Of a stretch of 6,948 nucleotides of DNA, positions 1 through 5,878 are shown one piece after another. Numbering within the stretch: position 1 is the stretch's first letter; each line of letters starts with the position of its first letter. The stretch is from an uncultured Alphaproteobacteria bacterium (GTDB lineage: Bacteria > Pseudomonadota > Alphaproteobacteria > Rhizobiales > Rhizobiaceae): contig CAKMZG010000133.1 in NCBI GenBank assembly GCA_929200335.1, forward strand, positions 1 through 6,948, given 5' to 3'. Position numbers and translations under genes: made by a program. A model generated the notes under the pieces. That model worked only from the letters and a program-made list of their open reading frames with translations, was not told where the DNA came from and searched no databases.

Positions 1-1164
1 AAATTTATCGATAATGGTCGTGATTGGATCATTGATCAGGTGAAAGCCTCAGGTCTCCGCGGTCGCGGTGGCGCTGGTTTTCCAACGGGTCTAAAGTGGT
101 CATTCATGCCTAAAGAATCTGATGGGCGCCCATCATATTTGGTCATTAATGCCGATGAATCAGAGCCAGGGACTTGTAAAGACCGTGATATTTTGCGTCA
201 TGACCCGCATACATTAATTGAAGGTTGTTTAATCGCTGGTTGTGCCATGGGTGCAAGTGCGTGTTACATCTATGTTCGTGGTGAATATATCCGTGAACGT
301 GAAGCCTTAGAAAGCGCTATTCAAGAATGTTATGATGCTAATCTTTTAGGCAAAGGTAATAAACACGGTTATGACTATGATATTTATGTACATCATGGTG
401 CGGGTGCTTATATTTGCGGTGAAGAAACTGCATTGCTTGAAAGTTTGGAAGGTAAAAAAGGCCAGCCACGTTTGAAACCACCATTTCCTGCAAATGTGGG
501 GCTTTATGGTTGCCCAACTACTGTAAATAACGTGGAATCAGTTGCTGTTGTTCCAACAATTCTACGTCGCGGTGCTGATTGGTTTGCCAGCATGGGGCGT
601 GAAAATAACCGTGGTACCAAACTTTTTTGCGTATCAGGTCATGTTGAGCGTCCATGTACCTTTGAAGAAGAAATGTCTGTGCCATTTCGTGAGCTGATTG
701 AACGTCATTGTGGCGGTATTCGTGGCGGTTGGGATAATCTATTGGCAGTAATTCCGGGTGGTTCATCTGTGCGCTGCGTACCTGCTGAGCAGATCATTGA
801 TTGCCCAATGGATTTTGATAGCCTATCAGCGCTAAAGTCTGGTCTTGGTACAGCTGCTGTTATCGTGATGGATCAATCCACAGATATCATTAAAGCAATT
901 GCAAGATTGTCTGCCTTTTATAAACATGAAAGTTGCGGGCAATGTACCCCATGTCGTGAGGGTACAGGCTGGATGTGGCGTGTGATGGAGCGTATGGTGC
1001 GTGGTGAAGCGCAAAAACGCGAGATTGATATGCTTTTTGAAGTTACAAAACAGATCGAAGGTCACACAATTTGTGCGCTTGGAGATGCAGCGGCTTGGCC
1101 TATTCAGGGTTTGATTACGCATTTTCGTGACGTCATTGAAGCGCGTATTGATGAATATTCGTAA
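1..1164 (+). CDS. nuoF: NADH-quinone oxidoreductase subunit F (5' partial)
   Basis: This is the NADH-oxidising, FMN-carrying subunit of the complex I peripheral arm. It passes electrons from NADH via FMN to the 4Fe-4S cluster N3. The frame is open from base 1, giving 387 residues, so the gene begins upstream. The family is about 430 residues, so roughly 45 N-terminal residues are missing. Counting codons from base 1, the glycine-rich motif GRGGAGFPTG is at 21-30, ADESEPGTCKDR at 51-62, and GAGAYICGEE at 133-142; these line the FMN/NADH pocket. The N3 ligands are the ESCGQCTPC cysteines at 312, 315 and 318, plus the cysteine of HTICALGD at 358. It ends in TAA and is followed by nuoG 54 bases on. 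An in-frame GTG at 40 is internal, because the conserved reading frame continues upstream of it. Identification is near certain. Confidence 0.98.
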   Translation, partial: KFIDNGRDWIIDQVKASGLRGRGGAGFPTGLKWSFMPKESDGRPSYLVINADESEPGTCKDRDILRHDPHTLIEGCLIAGCAMGASACYIYVRGEYIREREALESAIQECYDANLLGKGNKHGYDYDIYVHHGAGAYICGEETALLESLEGKKGQPRLKPPFPANVGLYGCPTTVNNVESVAVVPTILRRGADWFASMGRENNRGTKLFCVSGHVERPCTFEEEMSVPFRELIERHCGGIRGGWDNLLAVIPGGSSVRCVPAEQIIDCPMDFDSLSALKSGLGTAAVIVMDQSTDIIKAIARLSAFYKHESCGQCTPCREGTGWMWRVMERMVRGEAQKREIDMLFEVTKQIEGHTICALGDAAAWPIQGLITHFRDVIEARIDEYS

Positions 1165-1218
1165 AAAGATGGTGCGATAAGTGATAAAGATATTAAAATT
1201 GAGGCAGCGGAGTAGATT
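1165..1218 (+). other. nuoF-nuoG spacer with nuoG ribosome binding site
   Basis: This 54-base AT-rich gap is one of only two real spacers in the window. GGAG at 1209-1212 lies 6 bases before the nuoG ATG and is a good Shine-Dalgarno match, which supports the start at 1219. I see no stem-loop followed by a T-run, and no convincing -35/-10 pair. TATTAA near 1191 has no matching -35 box at the right distance. I therefore infer that nuoF and nuoG share one transcript. Confidence 0.6.
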
Positions 1219-3300
1219 ATGGCTAAAATCATCGTTGACGGTACAGAAGTTGAAGTGCCAGATCATTACACCCTGTTACAAGCTGCCGAAGAAGCTGGCG
1301 CTGAAGTGCCTCGTTTTTGTTTCCATGAACGCTTATCCATTGCTGGTAACTGCCGCATGTGCTTAGTGGAAGTCAAGGGCGGCCCACCAAAACCAGCCGC
1401 ATCATGTGCAATGGGGGTTCGTGATTTACGCCCAGGACCAAATGGTGAGCCACCAGAAATTTTCACCAAAACACCAATGGTTAAAAAAGCACGCGAAGGC
1501 GTGATGGAGTTTTTACTTATTAACCACCCATTGGATTGTCCTATTTGTGACCAAGGTGGTGAGTGTGATCTGCAAGACCAAGCGATGGCTTTTGGTATGG
1601 ATAAATCACGCTACCAAGAAAACAAGCGTGCAGTTGAAGATAAATACATTGGTCCTCTTGTAAAAACTATTATGACCCGCTGCATTCACTGTACGCGTTG
1701 TGTGCGTTTTACAACTGAAGTTGCAGGTATTTCAGAGCTTGGTCTAACAGGCCGTGGCGAAGATGCAGAGATTACAACCTATCTTGAAAGCGCTATGTCT
1801 AGCGAGTTACAAGGTAATGTGATTGATCTTTGCCCAGTTGGCGCTTTGACCTCACGTCCTTATGAATTTACCGCCCGTCCTTGGGAATTGAATAAAACCG
1901 AGAGCATTGATGTGATGGATGCTGTGGGATCAAGCATTCGTGTTGATAGCCGCAATGGTGAAGTACTACGCATTATGCCACGTCTTAATGAGGCAGTGAA
2001 CGAAGAGTGGATTTCCGATAAAACCCGATTCATCTGGGATGGATTGAAAAATCAACGCTTGGATAAACCCTACATTAAAAAAGATGGTAAATTGCAACCT
2101 GCGGAATGGAATGAAGCATTTTCGATTATTGCAGATCGCATAAAAGGCGTAAACGGCAAGAATATTGGTGCCATAGCTGGTGATCTTTCTTCTGTTGAAG
2201 AAATTTTTGCGATGAAGGAATTAATGGGTTCTATTGGATCACCGAATATGGATTGCCGCGAAGAGGGGTCAGTACTTGATTCTAAACATGGCCGTTCAAG
2301 TTATTTGTTTAACACTTCAATTGAAGGCATTGAAGAAGCGGAGCTTTTGCTTTTGGTTGGAACTAATCCACGTAAAGAGGCCGCTGTTCTAAATAGCCGC
2401 ATTCGTAAGCGTTGGCGTACTGGTGAATTGCAGGTTGCTGTGATTGGTGAGCAAGCAGATTTGACTTATGATTATCACTATGTTGGCAATTCAGCGAAAG
2501 CAATTTCTGAATTTGTTGATCATGCACCGACAAAATCAGAAAAAGCTATGATTATTGTAGGCCAAGATGCTTTAACCCGTCCTGATAGTGCCGCAATTTT
2601 ATCTGAGCTTGCAAAAGCTGCAAAATCACTCGGCGTTGTTAAAGAGGGTTGGAATGGCTTTAATGTTCTGCACACGGCTGCTGGTCGTGTAGGCGGACTT
2701 GATCTTGGCTTTGTGCCAAAAGAAGGCGGGAAAGCCACTGCTGATATGATCGCTAATAGCGAAGTATTGTTCTTAATGGGGGCAGATGAGCTTGATCTTA
2801 CCAAGCGCCGAGAGAATGGCTTTACCATTTACATGGGCAGCCACGGCGATGTTGGCGCTCATCATGCAGATGTAATTTTACCTGCTGCTGCTTATACTGA
2901 AAAATCCGGCACTTGGGTCAATACCGAAGGCCGTGTACAAATGGGTAATCGTGCTGGTTTTGCTCCAGGGGATGCCCGTGAAGACTGGGCTATTTTACGC
3001 GCACTTTCAGATCATATCGGTCATAAGTTGCCCTTTGATAGTATGAATGAATTACGCGGTCGGCTTTATGAGAAGTACCCACATTTCATGCAAATTGATG
3101 AAATTGTTACAAATGATGACAATGGGCTTGATAAACTTACTAAATTAAAAGCAGGCGAGATTAGTGATGAGCCACTTGGTTCATGTGTTGATGATTTCTA
3201 CCTTACTAACCCAATTGCTAGGGCATCTAAAGTTATGGCAGAATGTGCAAGCTTGGCTAGAGAACGCGCAAAACAATCCAAATTGGAGGCGGCTGAATAA
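1219..3300 (+). CDS. nuoG: NADH-quinone oxidoreductase subunit G
   Basis: This is the large iron-sulfur subunit of the complex I peripheral arm, which carries electrons from NuoF towards NuoI. It is 693 residues, the usual alphaproteobacterial size. The N-terminal 2Fe-2S ferredoxin-like domain has C34, C45, C48 and C63 (cluster N1b). The His-Cys motif H103, C107, C110, C116 binds N5. C155, C158, C161 and C205 (in DLCPVGAL) bind N4. From about residue 215 a molybdopterin-oxidoreductase-like fold follows; in this family it is vestigial and binds no molybdenum cofactor. The C-terminal DFYLTNPIARAS motif, from about residue 659, is typical of alphaproteobacterial and mitochondrial forms. No CxxCxxxC set for the extra N7 cluster follows residue 205, unlike E. 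coli and Thermus. The ATG at 1219 has GGAG 6 bases upstream, and its product starts MAKIIVDG as expected. The TAA stop shares its last base with the nuoH start. Confidence 0.98.
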   Translation: MAKIIVDGTEVEVPDHYTLLQAAEEAGAEVPRFCFHERLSIAGNCRMCLVEVKGGPPKPAASCAMGVRDLRPGPNGEPPEIFTKTPMVKKAREGVMEFLLINHPLDCPICDQGGECDLQDQAMAFGMDKSRYQENKRAVEDKYIGPLVKTIMTRCIHCTRCVRFTTEVAGISELGLTGRGEDAEITTYLESAMSSELQGNVIDLCPVGALTSRPYEFTARPWELNKTESIDVMDAVGSSIRVDSRNGEVLRIMPRLNEAVNEEWISDKTRFIWDGLKNQRLDKPYIKKDGKLQPAEWNEAFSIIADRIKGVNGKNIGAIAGDLSSVEEIFAMKELMGSIGSPNMDCREEGSVLDSKHGRSSYLFNTSIEGIEEAELLLLVGTNPRKEAAVLNSRIRKRWRTGELQVAVIGEQADLTYDYHYVGNSAKAISEFVDHAPTKSEKAMIIVGQDALTRPDSAAILSELAKAAKSLGVVKEGWNGFNVLHTAAGRVGGLDLGFVPKEGGKATADMIANSEVLFLMGADELDLTKRRENGFTIYMGSHGDVGAHHADVILPAAAYTEKSGTWVNTEGRVQMGNRAGFAPGDAREDWAILRALSDHIGHKLPFDSMNELRGRLYEKYPHFMQIDEIVTNDDNGLDKLTKLKAGEISDEPLGSCVDDFYLTNPIARASKVMAECASLARERAKQSKLEAAE

Positions 3301-3302
3301 TG
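3285..3302 (+). promoter_or_regulatory. nuoH ribosome binding site inside the nuoG 3' end, with TAATG overlap
   Basis: GGAGG at 3285-3289 lies within the last codons of nuoG, 10 bases before the ATG at 3300. The nuoG stop and the nuoH start overlap as TAATG. Further in-frame ATGs at 3303, 3312 and 3321 lie 13 or more bases from GGAGG, so 3300 (or 3303) is preferred. The arrangement suggests that translation of nuoH is coupled to nuoG. Confidence 0.65.
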
Positions 3303-4376
3303 ATGAATATTATGCTGGCAATGTCCACCGAACCTTCATTTTTTTGGGATTATATTTGGCCATTGATTATCATGGTAGGGCAAAGCCTATTGCTTATTGT
3401 CGCTCTCCTGATGTTTATTGCTTATATCCTTTATGCTGATCGTAAAATTTGGGCGGCAGTGCAAATGCGTCGTGGGCCTAACGTTGTGGGGCCTTGGGGC
3501 TTGCTGCAAAGTTTCGCTGATTTTATCAAATTTATCGTAAAAGAGCCAATTATTCCATCCAGCTCAAATAAGGTCTTGTTCTTACTGGCACCTTTTATCT
3601 CTGCTGTATTAGCATTGGCCACATGGGCTGTAATTCCTTTAAATGCAGGTTGGGTAATTGCCGATATTAACATTGGTATTTTGTATATTTTTGCGTTTTC
3701 TTCTTTAGAAGTATACGGCATCATTATTGGTGGTTGGGCATCAAACTCAAAATATCCATTCTTAGCATCGCTACGTTCTGCAGCTCAAATGGTCTCTTAT
3801 GAAGTTTCCATTGGTTTTGTTATTGTAACTGTGCTGCTTTGCGTTGGTTCGCTTAACCTAACCGATATCGTTATGAGCCAAGCCGATGGCTTGGGTACAC
3901 GCCTTGGCCTTGCACCATCTTTATTAGATTGGCACTGGTTGGCGCTGTTCCCAATGTTTGTGATCTTCTTCATCTCAGCATTAGCAGAGACAAACCGCCC
4001 GCCGTTTGATTTGCCTGAGGCTGAATCAGAGCTTGTTGCTGGTCACATGGTTGAATATTCATCTTCGCCATATTTGTTGTTCATGTTGGGCGAATATATT
4101 GCGATCATGTTGATGTGTTCTTTAACCACCATCCTGTTCTTAGGCGGCTGGTTACCACCATTTGACTTTGCTCCATTCACTTGGGTGCCGGGTATTGTAT
4201 GGTTTGTCTTAAAAGTATGTCTGGTATTCTTTATGTTTGCCATGGTTAAAGCCATTGTCCCTCGCTATCGCTATGATCAGCTGATGCGTTTGGGCTGGAA
4301 AGTATTTTTGCCGATTTCAATTTTTATGGTCATCACTGTTGCATTTATATTGCAATATATGGGCTGGGCGGCATAG
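3300..4376 (+). CDS. nuoH: NADH-quinone oxidoreductase subunit H
   Basis: This is the membrane subunit (ND1 homologue) that forms the ubiquinone-binding chamber where the peripheral and membrane arms meet. It is 358 residues and strongly hydrophobic, with about eight predicted membrane segments, the first around residues 18-45. Family signatures are ADRKIWAAVQMRRGPNVVGP (46-65), GGWASNSKYPF (144-154) and the acidic quinone-side loop AETNRPPFDLPEAESELVAG (229-248), with E230, E240, E242 and E244 all present. PRYRYDQLMRLGWK (321-334) closes the last loop. The start at 3300 follows GGAGG and overlaps the nuoG stop. The first 10-15 residues (MMNIMLAMST...) hold four possible starts and are not conserved, so the exact N-terminus is uncertain. 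The TAG stop lies within the nuoI ribosome binding site. Family identity is certain. Confidence 0.97.
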   Translation: MMNIMLAMSTEPSFFWDYIWPLIIMVGQSLLLIVALLMFIAYILYADRKIWAAVQMRRGPNVVGPWGLLQSFADFIKFIVKEPIIPSSSNKVLFLLAPFISAVLALATWAVIPLNAGWVIADINIGILYIFAFSSLEVYGIIIGGWASNSKYPFLASLRSAAQMVSYEVSIGFVIVTVLLCVGSLNLTDIVMSQADGLGTRLGLAPSLLDWHWLALFPMFVIFFISALAETNRPPFDLPEAESELVAGHMVEYSSSPYLLFMLGEYIAIMLMCSLTTILFLGGWLPPFDFAPFTWVPGIVWFVLKVCLVFFMFAMVKAIVPRYRYDQLMRLGWKVFLPISIFMVITVAFILQYMGWAA

Positions 4377-4379
4377 GAG
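4375..4379 (+). promoter_or_regulatory. nuoI ribosome binding site overlapping the nuoH stop codon
   Basis: AGGAG at 4375-4379 uses the last two bases of the nuoH TAG stop (4374-4376) and sits 6 bases before the nuoI ATG at 4386. It supports that start. Its position means ribosomes finishing nuoH uncover the site for nuoI. Confidence 0.75.
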
Positions 4380-4385
4380 AAAAAT

Positions 4386-4871
4386 ATGTTAGGTCAAGCA
4401 ATCAAATCTCTATTTTTGATAGAATTCGTAAAAGCTTTCTTTTTGGCTATGCGTTATTTCTTCGCACCGAAATCAACATTAAACTACCCCAATGAAAAAG
4501 GGCCAATAAGCCCACGTTTTCGTGGTGAGCATGCGCTTCGTCGTTATCCAAACGGAGAAGAGCGTTGCATTGCCTGTAAATTGTGTGAAGCCATTTGTCC
4601 TGCACAAGCGATTACCATTGAGGCAGGGCCTCGCCGTAATGATGGCACGCGTCGTACGGTGCGTTATGACATTGATATGGTTAAATGCATCTATTGCGGA
4701 TTTTGCCAAGAGGCCTGTCCTGTGGATGCCATTGTGGAAGGGCCAAACTTTGAATTTGCTACGGAAACCCGTGAAGAGCTTTATTATGATAAAGAAAAGC
4801 TTCTTAATAACGGCGCCCGTTGGGAACGTGAATTAGCGCGCAACATCAAACTTGATGCGCCTTATAGATAA
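4386..4871 (+). CDS. nuoI: NADH-quinone oxidoreductase subunit I
   Basis: This is the ferredoxin-like subunit with two 4Fe-4S clusters (N6a and N6b). It carries electrons from NuoG towards the terminal N2 cluster next to ubiquinone. It is 161 residues, typical for Alphaproteobacteria. Residues 5-26 form an amphipathic, membrane-facing N-terminal helix. FRGEHALRRYPNGEERC (45-61) is a strong family signature. The two cluster motifs are complete: CIACKLCEAICP with C61, C64, C67 and C71, and CIYCGFCQEACP with C101, C104, C107 and C111. In the fold, the fourth cysteine of each motif serves the other cluster. The C-terminus (IKLDAPYR) is the usual one, so the protein is not truncated. The gene starts 9 bases after nuoH with a clear AGGAG. 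A short spacer separates it from nuoJ. Confidence 0.98.
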   Translation: MLGQAIKSLFLIEFVKAFFLAMRYFFAPKSTLNYPNEKGPISPRFRGEHALRRYPNGEERCIACKLCEAICPAQAITIEAGPRRNDGTRRTVRYDIDMVKCIYCGFCQEACPVDAIVEGPNFEFATETREELYYDKEKLLNNGARWERELARNIKLDAPYR

Positions 4872-4928
4872 ATGAAACAAACGGCATGGATGAATATCTC
4901 TGCCAAAAACTTGGAACGTGAAGGTTAA
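4872..4928 (+). other. 18-codon micro-ORF in the nuoI-nuoJ spacer
   Basis: An ATG directly abuts the nuoI TAA stop and opens an 18-codon frame (MKQTAWMNISAKNLEREG) that ends in TAA at 4926-4928, four bases before the nuoJ ATG. No Shine-Dalgarno sequence precedes it, so it could only be read by ribosomes re-initiating after nuoI. I recognise no homologue. The nuoJ ribosome binding site (AAGG at 4922-4925) lies in its last codons. It may simply be chance open sequence; a frame this short carries little statistical weight. Confidence 0.2.
4922..4925 (+). promoter_or_regulatory. nuoJ ribosome binding site that decides the start
   Basis: AAGG at 4922-4925 lies 7 bases before the ATG at 4933. The alternative in-frame GTG at 4918 has only GGA two bases upstream, which is too close to work well. 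The five extra residues it would add (MKVKP) are not part of the conserved protein. The ATG at 4933 is therefore chosen. Confidence 0.7.
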
Positions 4929-4932
4929 ACCT

Positions 4933-5565
4933 ATGGGTCTTGAAGGTTCAGTACTCGCAGCACTGTTTTTCTATCTCTTTGCAGGCGTTACCATAGCTGC
5001 TGCAGTGATGGTAATTTCAGCGCGCAATCCGGTGCATTCTGTGCTATTTCTCATTCTGGCATTTTTCAATGCAGCAGGACTATTCATGTTAGCAGGGGCT
5101 GAGTTTTTAGCCTTTTTGCTAATCGTGGTCTATGTGGGAGCAGTGGCAGTGTTATTCCTCTTTGTGGTAATGATGCTGGATGTCGATTTTGCAGAATTGC
5201 GTCAGGGCTTTTTGCAATATCTACCCATTGGCCTTGTGGTTGGTATAATACTTGCCGTAGAGCTTGTGTTTGTGGTTGCAGGCGGAGCCTTTTCCATCAA
5301 TAAGCTAGAAGGCACTGCAAAAACTCCAACACCTGATTTAGCAGAACGTTCAAATATAGCAGCTATTGGCGATGTGCTTTATACCGATTACATTTTCTAT
5401 TTCCAATTAGCGGGTATGGTTCTTTTGGTTGCAATGATTGGCGCTATAGTTCTCACCCTTCGCCATCGTAGTGGCGTTAAGCGACAAGACATTACAACGC
5501 AAGTAGGACGTGATCCGAAAAAGGCTGTTGAAATTGTAAGTGTAAAATCAGGAGAGGGCATATAA
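4933..5565 (+). CDS. nuoJ: NADH-quinone oxidoreductase subunit J
   Basis: This is a membrane-arm subunit (ND6 homologue) next to NuoH, NuoA and NuoK. It helps couple quinone reduction to proton transfer. From the ATG at 4933 it is 210 residues, the usual size. Membrane segments are at about 6-28, 36-54, 58-82, 96-118 and 155-176. The conserved third helix reads VVYVGAVAVLFLFVVMMLDVD (65-85), with Y67 in the glycine-containing kink that switches shape during turnover in complex I structures. ISARNPVHSVLFLIL (28-42) is another family mark. A polar loop (about 121-150) and a charged C-terminal tail (177-210) are typical of alphaproteobacterial forms. An upstream in-frame GTG at 4918 is less likely. 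The TAA stop overlaps the nuoK ATG by one base, with AGGAG for nuoK at 5550-5554. Confidence 0.96.
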   Translation: MGLEGSVLAALFFYLFAGVTIAAAVMVISARNPVHSVLFLILAFFNAAGLFMLAGAEFLAFLLIVVYVGAVAVLFLFVVMMLDVDFAELRQGFLQYLPIGLVVGIILAVELVFVVAGGAFSINKLEGTAKTPTPDLAERSNIAAIGDVLYTDYIFYFQLAGMVLLVAMIGAIVLTLRHRSGVKRQDITTQVGRDPKKAVEIVSVKSGEGI

Positions 5566-5567
5566 TG
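5550..5567 (+). promoter_or_regulatory. nuoK ribosome binding site with TAATG overlap
   Basis: AGGAG at 5550-5554 sits inside the last codons of nuoJ, 10 bases before the nuoK ATG at 5565. The nuoJ stop and the nuoK start overlap as TAATG, the same arrangement as at the nuoG-nuoH junction. This fits translational coupling. Confidence 0.65.
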
Positions 5568-5870
5568 ATTGGACTTTCTCACTATTTAACGGTTGCTGCT
5601 ATTCTATTTACCATTGGTATTTTGGGTATTTTCCTTAACCGTAAAAACGTCATTATTATTTTAATGTCCGTTGAATTGATCCTATTGTCGGTGAATATCA
5701 ATTTCGTCGCATTCTCTCATCAATTGGGAGATTTATCAGGTCAAATTTTCGCACTGTTTATCTTAACCGTTGCCGCCGCAGAAGCAGCCATTGGCCTTGC
5801 TATCTTGGTGGTGTTCTTCCGTAACCGTGGTTCTATTGCGGTTGAAGATATCAATAATATGAAGGGCTAA
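5565..5870 (+). CDS. nuoK: NADH-quinone oxidoreductase subunit K
   Basis: This is a small membrane-arm subunit (ND4L homologue) that carries part of the proton pathway between NuoJ and NuoN. It is 101 residues with three membrane helices at about 5-24, 29-50 and 60-83, matching the family's length and topology. The two membrane-buried glutamates needed for pumping are present: E37 in LMSVELILLSVNINF and E73 in TVAAAEAAIGLAILV. They correspond to E36 and E72 in E. coli. The ATG at 5565 overlaps the nuoJ stop and has AGGAG 10 bases upstream. The product starts MIGLSHYL, as expected for the order. nuoL begins 8 bases after its TAA stop. Confidence 0.98.
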   Translation: MIGLSHYLTVAAILFTIGILGIFLNRKNVIIILMSVELILLSVNINFVAFSHQLGDLSGQIFALFILTVAAAEAAIGLAILVVFFRNRGSIAVEDINNMKG

Positions 5871-5878
5871 CGAGCACC

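Noticed and set aside
40..42. GTG as the start of nuoF
   Set aside because: The conserved NuoF frame continues upstream to base 1 (RDWIIDQVKASGLRG is family-typical), so the gene is cut by the window edge and this GTG is internal.
1149..1200. Possible internal promoter before nuoG
   Set aside because: A TATTAA box near 1191 is present, but no plausible -35 box sits 16-18 bases upstream. AT-rich spacer sequence explains it.
832..1266. 144-codon minus-strand frame opposite nuoF
   Set aside because: It is antisense to a strongly conserved gene, and the composition of its product follows nuoF codon usage. There is no family resemblance and no ribosome binding site that I could support.
1181..1366. 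61-codon plus-strand frame across the nuoF-nuoG spacer
   Set aside because: It starts with GTG, lacks a ribosome binding site, and mostly overlaps the conserved start of nuoG out of frame.
2520..2828. 102-codon minus-strand frame opposite nuoG
   Set aside because: It is a shadow of the conserved nuoG frame; the product is low in complexity and unlike any family I know.
4918..4920. GTG as the start of nuoJ
   Set aside because: GGA lies only two bases upstream and the extra residues are not conserved. The ATG at 4933 has AAGG at a proper distance.
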